NCBI RefSeq assembly: GCF_019703515.2
Contig: NC_059379.1
Span: forward strand, 26,812,880 to 26,876,879
Source: Myxocyprinus asiaticus
Taxonomy: Eukaryota > Chordata > Actinopteri > Cypriniformes > Catostomidae
DNA length: 64,000 nucleotides
Reading direction: 5' to 3'
Both the position numbers and the translations under genes were made by a program. Shown here in pieces: positions 1 to 12,100 of this stretch (position 1 is the stretch's first letter; each line of letters begins with the position of its first letter). Below the pieces are notes generated by a model. It was not told the origin of the DNA. It saw only the letters and a list, made by a program, of their open reading frames with translations, and did no database searches.

Positions 1-276
1 TGAGAAGGATAAAGTGGAGCCGGAGACGGCAGTTAGAGAGAGAGATGCATGCAGCCGATGAATGTGTGCATTCTGCGTTGGGCTGGGAAGCCCAAAAGTG
101 TGAGCGACACACGGAGTTGTGTGTGTGTGTGTGCGTGTGCGCCGGCGAGTGTGTGCTGAAAAGCAGTTTTATGTTGTGTCCAAGTGAACTGTGTCCAATT
201 AAAGTCTTCCGTGAACTGTTCACCCAGCTCCCGCTTCCTCTTTCGTAGGGAAGGCAGAGATCTGCCACAGTTTTGG
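1..276 (+). mobile_element. Partial LTR (solo or 3' LTR) cut by the window edge
   Basis: The opening bases resemble the LTR of the small element at 25358-26362. Both share the order 'GGATAAAG..GAGCC', 'GGCAGTTAGAGAG', a GTGTGTG stretch, 'ATTAAA' and 'CTGTTCA(C/G)CCAG(C/T)TCCCGC(T/C)TCCTC'. This copy has a different middle with a (GT)n run near 119-140. Its right end is probably the 'CTGCCACA' near 276. No coding sequence. The left part lies outside the window, so I cannot tell whether this is a solo LTR or the end of a full element. Confidence 0.55.
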
Positions 277-601
277 GGAACACCCCGTATGTTTATTGTA
301 TAATTAAATGTATATAAGTAATTATACTGAAAATGTAACGTATTATTAAAAACTCCACTTACAGCAGTTACATTAATTGTTTTGATTTTGTTTCTTTGTA
401 CATAATTCTACTTAATACAAATTACGATTCTGCACCCATCAATTGAATTTTATTTAAATTCAGGAATTGAAAAAGCACTCTCAATTTTAATTCTGAATGG
501 AGCACTTTCCAGTTAGTGTTACCAATGATGCCTCACTGTAATACCTAGTAGTTGTAGGAAGAAAGAATTAAAATAATTATGTTTTATGTTCTTTCCTCCA
601 G
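277..601 (+). other. Intron upstream of the GSG1-family last exon
   Basis: AT-rich sequence with no ORF of interest. It ends in a pyrimidine-rich acceptor (TTCTTTCCTCCAG, 589-601) that defines the start of the following exon. Nothing else is recognised. Confidence 0.6.
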
Positions 602-902
602 CTTGGCTTGGAGCTCATTCACTGCCTGCATGGCTTCATCTGTAACGACCATAAACAGATACACTAAGACTATTCTGGAGTTCAAACACAAGCGAAAGAA
701 CATTGAGAAGAATCTGAAGATCAAGCAGAAGTTGCTGGACCTGGACTCTCCAGACCAGGTGTGGGACATGTACATCAGCTCCATGCCCAGTACAGCTGAG
801 GAGTTTCTGGACCTGTCCAGTTCTGGGCGGAAGCTCTCCACCAATTCTGTCTTCCTGGACATTAATGACCTGCCATCTCCACAGGGAGAAGAGTACTGTT
901 AA
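602..902 (+). CDS. GSG1/GSG1L-family protein (claudin-like), last coding exon, partial gene
   Basis: Last exon of a four-pass membrane protein of the GSG1/GSG1L family (PMP22/claudin superfamily). GSG1L is known as an auxiliary subunit of AMPA receptors and GSG1 as a germ-cell protein. The exon follows an acceptor at 600-601 and begins with the third base of a codon. It encodes about 100 residues: the end of the fourth membrane helix (LAWSSFTACMASSV), the family hallmark Y-T-K-T-x-x-E-F-K-H-K-R-K at its cytosolic edge, and an acidic/serine-rich tail ending GEEYC, then TAA at 900-902. The family also often ends in an acidic run plus cysteine. Upstream exons are outside the window. I cannot separate gsg1l, gsg1l2 and gsg1 from this exon alone; the neighbouring HS3ST3-type gene mildly favours gsg1l2 (inference from the human 17p grouping). 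The gene converges on hs3st. Confidence 0.72.
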
Positions 903-1046
903 AGCCAATACAATGGACCATCTCATTAATACAGCATACTGTAACCATCCTTTGCTTGGTACTTCTGTGTGTCCTCAACAGACTGAAACTGGCCTCACAT
1001 TATAGTGTAGCCTGAGACCCAAGAAAGTCTTGGTTCAGGGCTCTTT

Positions 1047-1867
1047 AAACGGATAGTTCGCCCAAAAATAAAATTCTCGAATCATTTACTTACCTTTATG
1101 TTTATCCCAGTATGACTCTATTTTGTGTAACACAAAAGGGGATGTTGGGATCAAAGTTAGTCTCAGTCACCATTTACTTTTAAGCCCAAATTATACTTCA
1201 ATTTGGACACGAACGCTTAGCGTCTGCGTACAGTCGAATGCGAGCCTGTCAAAATATACTCCATTTGACGGTGCGCGCATACACAGACGGCAGTCGCGTG
1301 CGCGCTACGACTGCTATGAGACACCAGACAATTTCTCTTCAGGAGTTTAGACCCATAAAGATGTCTTTATAGTCCTTCATACTCGAGTTACACAAATGCA
1401 GGTATCTCCTGACCTCCTCACGCACACTTATTTGAAGTACTTTTGTTATTACCTTAGTCTCCTGTTATTTACCGGTGATTATGTCTTCTAGTGTTTCTTT
1501 ATCACAGCAACAGCTCAAATGTGAGTACTGCCACCTTGTTGATCCACTAATTCGTGCAAATAATTCCATGCGCATTCTGTGTGTTCAAAGACGCCCGGTT
1601 AGAAAAATGGGGCTGTGCGCGTTCATTGCTCGTGCACTCTGCTGATTATGAGATTTGCGTCACGCGTCCAGAGTTCGCGTCTGACCGAAGTATACTTTGG
1701 GTTTTATTGTATGGAAAAAAAGATGCAATGAAAGTGAATGGTGACTGAGACTAACATTCCCTCTTACATTTATTTTCATGTTCCACAGAAGAAAGTCATA
1801 CAGGTTTGGAACAACATGAAGGTGAGTAAATGATGACAAAATCTTTATTTTTGGGTGAGCTCTCCCT
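1047..1867. mobile_element. Inverted-repeat element of the 'GGGATAGTTCACCC' family with a second inverted pair inside
   Basis: The ends are long inverted repeats of roughly 130 bp. The left arm starts (TTAAA)CGGATAGTTCGCCC and the right arm is the reverse complement (GGGTGAGCTCTCCCT). Both arms carry the matching 'GTCTCAGTCACCATTTACTTT' block. Between them (about 1181-1704) lies a second, unrelated inverted pair with arms containing 'CCCAAA(T/G)TATACTTC' and CpG-rich flanks. This looks like one non-autonomous DNA transposon inserted into another. No transposase. TTAA at the left edge would suit a piggyBac-type target, but this is not proven. It starts 145 bp after the GSG1-family stop and may lie in that gene's 3' UTR. 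Confidence 0.7.
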
Positions 1868-4344
1868 GCTCTTGGCATAATACTTTGTTTGATGTACTCT
1901 GTTGTATTGTTGTTTGCTGAAGGTGATGCTGTGGGTTTTAGTTTGTTTATGATGCTGGTATTTTATGAGAGTGTATAAAAGTAATTCTGGGACCAAAACT
2001 GGGATGGATGACCAATTTTCTTGAACCTAAGAGAATGAAATGTGACACAAGGGATTTTTTTTTTCCCTAACTGTTCAAATGGCATAAGAACCATGCACAT
2101 ACTCTGAAAGCTGCCAGACTGACAACACAGAATATTTTCAATAGAAATGGGTGTTCTAATTTGTGTGAAAACTGTCTGCTGCTTTAGATTTTCCCTCTGT
2201 GATGTATTACTAAGTAATTTTAAAATGTTACCAAATGTATCCTGAGGATATGTATCCTCTTTTCTATATTAGTTCTATTGAAAAACACATTACTTTGCTG
2301 AGTGCCTTTGTTTGTGAAATTGATCTAGGTTCATTAACCATTGCATGCAAAAAATACTGAAAAACTTTTATTTTCTATAGTATTTTAATATATAGTATTA
2401 AATATATAGCATTTAAAATAGGAATTTGTTTTTAATTTTAGACAAAGCATTCATAAATATTGCATTCGATAGAATGCAAAGACTTGTATGTCTGTCATTG
2501 TGTAACAAGTTTCAAGCTGAAAAGAAACTAGCAGCCTGCAGAAGTTTGGGATGTTTAGGATGAAAAAGTTATCCATGCGGTCTAAGTTACTTGATCTCAT
2601 TATTATTATGTATAGAATATTATCAAATTATATTTATTGTAATAATATTATAATTCTTATAATATTATCATAATATACTATAATTTTATTATAAGCTTTA
2701 TATTTGAACTTGTTTCCAAAACAATAAATGATAAAATCATAATTAATTTATTTTATTTTTTTATGTGTTTATTAACTGTTATTGAGTCTTTGTACAGCCA
2801 AAATAAACTGTTTACATTTTATGTGCAATAATGAACCATATACATAATTAAAATACTTTTTTTACAGTTATGTACAAGCGGCGTATAGTATAATGTGGAT
2901 TAATTCATCTGAACAATATTGTAGACAACTGGTTTTAAATGCATGTCAGCTTATATAAGAATATTCATGTTTAATTTTGTATTCTCTCAAAAGTTAGATA
3001 ATTACTATATTTGTTGTTTTTGTTTTGTTTTTTATTAATTGATTTCCTTTGACTACAGTATATTGATGAATTGTAGATTTTGCAAAAGTAACCTGAAGTA
3101 GAGACAACAATAATAAAGAACTTTATGTCCTGAAATCTTTTTTTTTTTCCTTAGGTTTTCTGCACACCTGCAAAATAATAATAATAATAATATATTTTAT
3201 ATAATTTTATACAAAAAAAATTTTTTTATTATTTTGACCAGAGGGTGGCGCTCGAGACAATGTTTTACCAATATATTTTGTAGCTTGTCTAGACTTTCGA
3301 GGCAGTGCCATAAGGAAACTATTTTTTCTCTTTCAGAATGGTTGGTTCTGCGATTCAGATATGCAATTTCATCTAAATTACACTATTTGAAGGGCTCAAA
3401 TGCACTTTCTGCTACATAAATCTGTCCTTCTTTTGTTCTTCTGGATGTTGATTTTAGCAAGAGCACCATGGGGAATTTTTGTCATGAAACAATGACTAGA
3501 TTTATTTCATTTAAATGTATATAATATAAAAGTTATTATAAAAATCAGATACAGTATATAAAAAACAACAACACATGATCTTAAAATAATTTATTTGCTG
3601 TCTTGTGGGCTGGATTTTAGACTAGTGCAAATTCAAACAAGCAGAGGGAAAAAAAATGTGTCTATATGTTGTCTACTCGGGTTACCAGTTACAACAACGA
3701 ATGAAAACAAGTTTGAGTCATTGGCAATATAATGTGATTGTTGACCAGCCCCTACTGCTGTACACACATGTGCTACAGTGACTCAGTTATATCTTGCTTT
3801 AATATGTCATCTTTTTGTTCAGTGTAAAGACTGCAATAATGGCCAGTTTTATCTACGCTACACAGTTTATTTTAAATCATGACATTTCGGTATGCATCAT
3901 CAATCTTTGAACATGATTGAATGTTGTTTTTCGTCCAAGCACTTTTTCGACTCAGCGAAAACAAGATATCAACACATAAAATATGGCAAGAGAAGAAAAG
4001 TGCTGCTGAAAACAATGATTTAATGTCATTGCTATCGTTTCTCTGCTCCTTCTGATGTTCTTTATCACACCCTCAATCTGAACCTCACTCTGACATGTAT
4101 TCTGACCCCCAGTGTCATCTGGCAGACATGATACATTGATTTGAACAGCAATGGAGCCTTCATCAAACCTATGAAGAATTCTGGAGATATCGTTTTCACT
4201 TCGATCACATTTTCATTTTGCCTGCCCCCACAAACAATAGACTTCTTACTTGGCAACTCACAATGTACAGTGTATACTTCCCCAATAAAGAACCAATTGC
4301 ACTGCAACTGAATTTGAGTTCCTTGTTATAATGGTTAGAAATGT
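1868..4344. other. Convergent intergenic region / 3' UTRs, no gene seen
   Basis: AT-rich DNA with (AAT)n at 3176-3192 and poly-A/T runs. No splice-flanked ORF or RNA gene is recognised. Its right part should hold the 3' UTR of the minus-strand hs3st gene, and its left part that of the GSG1-family gene. Several AATAAA hexamers occur on both strands, so no poly-A site can be chosen. Confidence 0.5.
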
Positions 4345-4963
4345 TCATTGCCATCCAAAGTCCATGCCTGCCATTTGATAGAACTTCATGTTGTGGGGCT
4401 GGTAGAATTCTCTAAGTTTCTGTATGACCTCCGGGTCAATTTTAGGGTGAGTTCTGCCTTTGGTTTTGCCTAGACAGTGGGGTTTGCTACTGCCTTCTGG
4501 CTTTTTGAGGCAAGGAAAGCCCTTTGTCTTGTTAAAGAAGAAGTGTTTGTCTGTAATGATCCTCTGCAGACCAAGAAAGTCCTGCACGCGGCCCAGCTCA
4601 CCCGCCGGGTCGCTTATCAGTCTCTCTCCGTGGACAAAATGGATCTGCGAGAGCGGAAAGTAGGCCAGCCACCGCTCCAAGTGCCTGGCATACAGTCCAA
4701 TGTACAGAGGGCTCCAAAGAGAGTCTATCTGTCCCATGGTTCTGTTCTTAAATGTCAGGTTCTCAAAACTGGGGATATCTGGGGTTTTGGAGATGATCTG
4801 GGTGTAGTCTGAAATGGCACGGGTGATGGGGTCCCGCACCACCACAATTAGCTTGATGTCCCGGGACATGGCATGGATGCGGGCCGGTGTCTCTGGGGTG
4901 ACAAAGTATCTGGGCGTCTTCTCCATTACGATTTGCCCATCAAGAGCTTTGGGCATCATGCTC
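4345..4963 (-). CDS. hs3st3l: Heparan sulfate glucosamine 3-O-sulfotransferase, exon 2 (catalytic C-terminal part)
   Basis: Encodes residues 146/147-351 of a Golgi type II 3-O-sulfotransferase, which moves sulfate from PAPS to the 3-OH of glucosamine in heparan sulfate. The exon follows a pyrimidine tract and AG (acceptor at 4965-4964). Its first base completes an Arg codon split by the intron, and it ends with TGA at 4347-4345. Visible family signatures: [15 protein letters not shown] (substrate cleft), the 3'-phosphate-binding stretch [16 protein letters not shown] (residues about 184-199), [12 protein letters not shown] (about 289-300) with the conserved cysteine pair (about 297 and 309), and the closing MDFGWQ. 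VRDP, NRT and the FYQM..DFGW end place it with the HS3ST3/HS3ST6 group rather than HS3ST1, 2, 4 or 5. No stop or frameshift. The symbol is my best guess within that group; an HS3ST6-like name is equally arguable. Confidence 0.9.
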
Positions 4964-5841
4964 CTGAAAGAGATAGAACAGAGTTAGGAAAGTCATCAAG
5001 AAAAGTGGACTTGCTTTTCTTTCTCCTACCGCCATCAATCAACCGTTTACACTGGTCATAAGATTTGTTTTACTTATGACATGGCCTACGACTACCAACA
5101 CAGTATTGATTGTCCAAATCACATCACGCCCCCAGCACCAGCATCAGAAGAGGCTCTTTGGCCTAGCAAAACTGAGCTAATGAGGTGACATGGCTTTTGT
5201 CCTCAAGCAGATAAGCCCAGGCCACACTGTCCGCTGTGTCTCTTATTGGGTGTAAATGAGAAGTCAGGCAGCTCCCTGCATGCTCTAAATGTGCATTTGT
5301 AATGCTTGTTATTGTGCAGATGTGCAGCCGGCATCAATCACAGAGGGTTCCTAACATACAAGGAAAACAAACTGAATGCATGTGTCTCATTCTTACCATT
5401 GGCAGATGGGACTCATTTGTTTTAAGTGGCTCGTAGGCTCACCAGTTTATTGGTCCACCTGCACCCCACCTGCCCGTACAACAAAACAACATCTAATGCC
5501 TATTTAAGGGACTCCTAGTAGAAACATATCAAGCTTTGAGAAATTAAATGAGCTCTTGCAGCTAAAAATAGTTCATTTCTGTTCAGCTAAAACAAATTAT
5601 GTTGATAAATTGATTGGTATTTTAAAAACTTAATAAGTGTCAGAGCTGTGGTGCAGTTGGTAATGTTAATGTTCATGGGGACGCATGTCATATTACGATT
5701 ACATTCCCACTCTTACTCCCTCAAATTTCCTAAAATGTAATATACTGTAAAAGAACACTTTTTTTAATATACAGTTGGTCAACCTATAATATTATTAAAC
5801 TTTTTTATACCTCATAATTAAAGATTTCTGATTCTGCGACT

Positions 5842-6204
5842 TTAAACATTTATTTCACACAAAAAAAGAAAATTCTGCCATTATTTACCAGTGTCATATA
5901 TGAACTTTATAAGGGGAAATCCCAGAGCCCCCATTAATTTTTTACCCTTTCATTTACCCACCCAAATGTTGTTCCAAACCCATATGACACAAAAGGAGAT
6001 GTTTGGTAGTATGTTAGCCTCAGTCACTTTTCACTTTCATTGTATCTTTTTTCACCCCATACAAAGTGAATGGTGACTGAGGCTGCCATTTTGCCTAATA
6101 TCTACTTTTGTGGTCCATAGAAGAAAGCAAGACTTCTAGGTTTGTAACAACATGAGGGTCAGTAAATTATGACAGATTTTTATTTTGGGGTGAACTATCC
6201 CTTC
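5842..6204. mobile_element. Short non-autonomous element, 'GGGTGAACTATCCC' family
   Basis: The right end is TTTTGGGGTGAACTATCCCTT and the left arm is an eroded inverse. The arms meet around 'GCCTCAGTCAC..TTTCACTTTCATTG' and its inverse 'AAAGTGAATGGTGACTGAGGC'. It is the same family as the outer repeat at 1047-1867. No coding sequence. Confidence 0.65.
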
Positions 6205-7737
6205 TACAAAAAAAATAAAAAAATAAATCCTTACTGAAATTTGCCGCAAAAACTGTTAAGGGTCAAATGATCAGGGACCTTAAAAATTAATTTCAGCCAC
6301 ACATGTATAAGATGTTGAGATGCTTCAGAAGGATATGCAGAGTAGACATCAAGGAACTGCATAAGGTTTGGTGAACTTTCACACATATCATCATTAGTTC
6401 TTTTGGGTTTTAACAAGTATATCTCCTGCTTTCTCCTAATTACCTCAAAGTGACCCTATAGGTGTCATCGACAAATAAATGTGGATGGTCATGTATTGAT
6501 GTATTCATCTGTCTAATGTCAGAAAGTTTCAGAAGTTCAGAACAAGTCATTTTTGCAGCTTAGTTTCAGTAAAAGGTCTTTTTGGACTGGGAAGCTTTGA
6601 GTTCTGTAAGTGACAGTATGTTTACATTGTACATCAGTGTTATCTCAAAAGATCAAGGAATATGTGATTTCTCAGAATATATATATATATATAAACTAAA
6701 ACACAACAAATTTTGGAATACCATTCTTGTCAAAACCAATCAGACTGATTAACTGTCCTCATCAAGGACACACTATTGAAATGTATAAGTCTCATGGTAA
6801 TGGGCCAAAGCAACAAAAGAGAACCCATAAAGCTGATTGCCTGTCATCAAAGAGATGACAAAGACTTGCTATTTGTCATGCTGTTCAGAGGGGTCGTGGA
6901 GGACAGACCATATGATGCCTCCAGTGTCCTTTGGCAGAAGACGGACTCACATTGCTGTGCCAGCCATCCCTGCAATGCAAGCTCCTATCAATACAGCAGC
7001 ACACCAGCTATGCCAATACCCAGACCTCGCTGCATTATCAATGGCTTCATATGAGAAAGCACTTAGCGTAAAGACTTCCCTTTTTACCTATGCTTTTTAT
7101 GGGGCCAGCAAATCTATTATATCCCGCCATTAATTATTCACTCACTTCTACTTATGTGACTGCTTCGAACATGCAGTGGACTGTGTCCTCTGAGATTTTG
7201 TCCTCCAGCTAATGCATGAGTACTTTCTGATGTCCATTCACTATTAGTAATAATAAGCTACAGGGGAATGTGTTTAATAATACTGAATATACAGTTGATT
7301 GTATGATGCTAAGAGTGTGCCCTATAATTTGTACAGCACATAGAAGAACATAGATGTCGGAGAAAAGTCTATTAACAAATTCATACAGATTAGCAAGTGG
7401 GACAAAGTCAGTAATCCAGTTTATTTTGTTGATAGGTTTTTTATTGTGAAGATTCTTGGAAAGTAAGTAGAAAACTTTAAGAGCATTTGTAATATAGGCA
7501 ATACTCATATGTCTGTGTAGTCATGGGTTTGTTAACACAAAACATGCCTGTGCACAAATAATATATATTTTTATCAGTAATTTGAATACGAGTGAATGAC
7601 AGATCACTGTGAAATTCTAAATCAATTGTGTAAATGCAGTTACAGATATAAAAAATTACGACTTTCAGTATTCCATTTTTGATATCAAGAAATGGGTATT
7701 TCTGTGAGTAAATTTTTTATATTAAGAATTAACATTG

Positions 7738-8095
7738 CAACACACTCTCACGGCGAAATCGTCAGGATTCATATGACTTTGCTAAATTTGGCTAATTCGT
7801 ATGATATCGTGCGACTGCACTCATTTGAATTCCTACGACTTTCACTACAGCCAGTGATGTCACATTTCCATCTAATACGTGACAATTACTTGCTTCTGTC
7901 AAACACAACAGCTTCCTATCATGTTTACACACTCTACTGATTGGTTAAGTTTAGATAAGGGGTTTGGGTTAGGGCATAATATTAATAAGTATGTCCTTAA
8001 CGCCTCGTGCGCAGAACAGGCGCTTACTTCCACATTAGACATCCGGGAATTTGCACATCATACGTGTTTATGCGAACAACTTCGTGTGAGACCAT
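7738..8095. repeat. Fish dispersed repeat with CGTA/CGAA-rich ends
   Basis: The left end (CTCTCACGGCGAAATCGTCA) and the inverse of the right end (GTCTCACACGAAGTTGTTCG) are similar. The middle has the 'GGTTAAGTTTAGATAAGGGGTTTGGGTTAGGG' type block common in fish repeats, here quoted only as a pattern: G/T-rich GGTT..GGGTTAGGG. Likely an old DNA transposon. No coding potential. Confidence 0.4.
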
Positions 8096-8748
8096 ACAAA
8101 ATAGCCAACTTGTAAATTATGTACGACTTTTTTAATGAGATCCAGTTGAAAATTTTTCCAATTCCAATTCATGGGTGGCCCTAAGAGTATATTTTCCGAA
8201 TATTTTCAGTAAAGCCCAGAATGTTTTTAATCTTCTTGTAGTGATGTCAAAAGGACCAGTGCTTCGGTTTTAAATTTATACTAAATATGAACATTTTTTA
8301 ATATGAAGTAATACTGTATATAAGTTAATGATACCATGCTTTCTACAGTATAATACCAAACACAGATGCGATTCAGTACCCTCACACTGTCTTGTTGTCA
8401 CTCATGCAAGAAGAGCATTTGCGGTTGCAGCTGTGTGTGAACGAAATGCACACTGTGTTGGAAGTCAATATGCCATCTTGGTGAGATATTGGAAACTGTG
8501 TTGAGTTTGTCAATCCAGATGCAGTAAGTACCAAATATTTAGATCTATAATCCTGAAAATAATGAGTAATATATACAGATGTGGTCGAGAAATTTGCAAA
8601 CATTCAGTCATGAGCCAAGGCATTTGCAAAAACGATTTTATTAAGAAACAATGCAATAAACCTAGTAAATTTTGGCAAATCTAGCAACTATTATTTATAA
8701 TAATCTCCTATTTTAGCCTGTCTACAGCCTGCTATCTTCTAAACTAAC

Positions 8749-9180
8749 TTAAAGGGATAGTTCACCCAAAAATTAAAATTCCCTCATCAGTTCCTAACCC
8801 TCGTGCCATCCCAGATGTGTATGAATTTCTTTCATCTGCTGAACACAAACAAATATTTTTAGAAGAATATCTCAGCTCTGTAGATCCAAACAATGCAAGT
8901 GAATGGGAACCAAAAACAATTTGGTCCAAAAAGAACATAAAGGCAGCATAAAAGTAATCCATAAAACTCCAATTTTTAAATCTATACCTTCAGAAGCTTT
9001 TTGATAGGTGTGAGTGAGAAACAGATCAATATTTAAGTCCTTTTTTACTATAAATTCTCCTCCCTTCCCAGTATGTGGTGATATGCACGAAGAATGCAAA
9101 TCTGCAAAAACAAAAAAAGAAGAATGTGAAAGTAAAAGTGGAGATTGATAGTAAAAAAAGGACTTCAGTATTGAAACAGA
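8749..9180 (+). mobile_element. 'TTAAAGGGATAGTTCACCC' element, right end missing
   Basis: Starts TTAAAGGGATAGTTCACCCA. It shares its whole body with 49248-49700, including 'GCCAT(C/T)CCAGATGTGTA', 'GAGAAACAGATCAATATTTAA' and 'GATATGCACG(A/G)AGAATGC'. The mirrored right end is not visible. Non-coding. Confidence 0.65.
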
Positions 9181-12100
9181 TGTAACATTTAAACTTTTAT
9201 TATAAAATCTATTATATTCTGATATTTCATCAAAGGATGGCCCCATACATATCCACAGATATCTGTGCTATGCCTCGAATATCCACTGGCCATAGAACCG
9301 CCTCTGGTTCAATTACTGACATAATTATTATTATTATTTTTTTTTTTTACCACTTTCACTAGTAGTAATTCCATTCCTGATATCAAGAATTAACTAGTGA
9401 AAATAATTTTTTTGATATTCACATCCTGCACATTATTAACACTTATGTGTTCAGGTTTTAGTTATACATCCATTGTTCTGATGGACCCACATGATTATTG
9501 GCTTTGTAGAAAAATATTAATTTACATAAAAACACTTAATACTAAATACTTAGATGCTGATTTAGCATTTTAGATATCAATTACAGGCAATATAGACAGA
9601 ATAGGTTCTCAGGTTCTCTGGCCCAAAACATTAGGAGTTGGTTCCCAAAAAATAACCAAATCAATTTGATTAAAAATGTCTGCGAAGGTCATATACAATA
9701 TGTATAAATAAATGTAATTCATATGAGTGTTCATCAAAGTGTATAACTTAGGTCACCAAGTCTTTTCACCATTTTAATCACCTTTTTGTCTTCAGAAGTT
9801 TGTTTAAATGGTCCTGCAGTGTCACAAATGAATTTTTTAAGGACAAATATTCCATGTTGTTCCTCATTACTATGAGGTCATAAAAGCTGCATGCATAATA
9901 ATTATGGTTGTTTAAGATAGAAGTGGTTTATGTCAACTACCCACATACTGTACACTTGCTTTGTTGGTTGTACGATATGATTTATGAAAGTATCACAACT
10001 CTGAAATATAGCTGAAAGATAACAGAACAAAACTGTCATTGAATAATCAAGAACAAGGTCTGGATTAAGTGGACAGGTATGTCTTTGTTTGTAAAGTCTT
10101 CACAGAATATGAAGATTACTCTGTGTTGTCCAATCCCAACAGCCCAAAGGAGCCAGTGCATAGGTCTCCCCTAATTGAGGTTGCATTTGGCTGGGCCTCT
10201 CTGAGGTATACTGAATAAACCAAATGGTGCCCTGGGTATTGATCATGATGGGGGTATGATAATTTAGGTCTCAGCTGGTGTGGGGGTGGCAGGTGGAGTT
10301 TGTAGATGGGCCACTCTATGGCCTCATCAGCAGCTTGCTTTGCACAAACAGATGTGAGGCAATTACCCTGTCTTCTGTCCAGGCATCAACTACAGCAATG
10401 GATGTTATATACATTTCTTTCATTCCAATGAATCTGTTTAATGGAACGAAAAAAATCTGAAAATTTCTTGCAGAAATGTTGATATGCATGAAATGAACAG
10501 GACTGCATAGGACTATATAGGATGGAATCTTTAAAGAATTAAAATGAAACTACTTAAACCAGGGAGAGTCAGTTACTGTTTCACTTTCATTGTTTCATTG
10601 TTTTCAAACACATTTTCCACTAATGACACTTTGCACAAAACCAGCAGAAAAACATGTGTTCCAAATAGTTGTCAATTCTATATATACTATTTTAGAAATT
10701 AAATTGTTTATTTTCTAAATATTGGTCAGTTAAGCAAAAAATGCAATTTGATAAAGATAATTATTATATTCATATTAGTCTCACATACAGAAAAGTGGAG
10801 TAGGCATGTAAACAGTAAGACGATAGTGATTTTGCAGTATTTGTGTGTGGGTTTGAACCAAACCATGCATTTCTTTGCATATAGAGGCCATTAAAGGCCC
10901 AGTCAGTTGTAACTCTGCCCTGTCCACTTCCCAGAAACATCCATCATAGAGGGGCTCAGACATTACCTCCCTATTCCTGTTCCCCTGAGGCACCTAATGA
11001 GAACTGAATTACCAATGGAGCATCTAAGCCTTATGTTGATTTTATAGACCGGGCATACAGTATACTTATACACATGTAGCAAAAATAAACATATATAAAC
11101 AGAACTACTGTCACACCAGGCTTCCATATTCTGCCCCTGGCTGTAATTTTCAGTCAGATCTGCCCTGACCATGTTTAGCTTTTTGTTTTGTTTTTTGTTT
11201 TGTTTTGTTTCGTTTCGTTTTGTTTTGTTTTGTTCACATGCCGTACTTCATTGCTGTCTGTTTGAAAAGCATGTGGTAATTGAGGTTTTTAAATGTTTGT
11301 TGCAAATCTCACTATTTTCACTGTTAAATAATTAAAACATTCCTCTATTCCTCTGTTATTATCATCCTTCTCCACTATTTTGGTGAGTGTATTCAGAATG
11401 TCTTTGTGAAGTAGATGTACTACTCATATTGACAGAGAGCATTAATAATTAATCAACATAAAAATAAAATGAAAACATCCTTTCAGGACAAGCATATGGT
11501 TTGTTATAAAAGCAACTCTATGATTAGCAATACAATTGTTTTGGTGTTTGAAAATATGCAACCAGAAAAAGCAATACCCCCACCTCAACAAAAGCTCTGG
11601 CTCAGAATTCAAGGGTATGAATTTAAATGCCTTTTTTAATGACTTCTCAATGAATTGCAAATTAATTCTCATAATTCAATGACATCAGATGCAAAACTGG
11701 CAAATCAAATTACAGCTCACCCCCAATGAGTGACACAGCACTATTATCACTAGATAGAACATTCCAGAAGGACTGAAGAGAAAAACACACCGCTTATTTC
11801 ACCAGATGGTTCCAGGAAATCATTCTTGCCATTTTTGGTTTAGCAAGTCTGTCCCACCAATATACCTTTGAATCAATATGCTATACTGATGCTTTTTAAT
11901 AGACTTCAAAAGCTGCAAATGTACATTTATGTTTCAAAGATCTCACAAGGAAACGGGATGATTACTAATGTTGTAAAATCTTTCGTTTTAATCTCAAATA
12001 ATTTTTCTAATCCCCCCTTATAAAGTAGACCACTGACAGTTCTCTATTGAACTTAGAAAGGATCTATCTCATGCCGTATTGAGGGTGACTTCCAGCAAAT

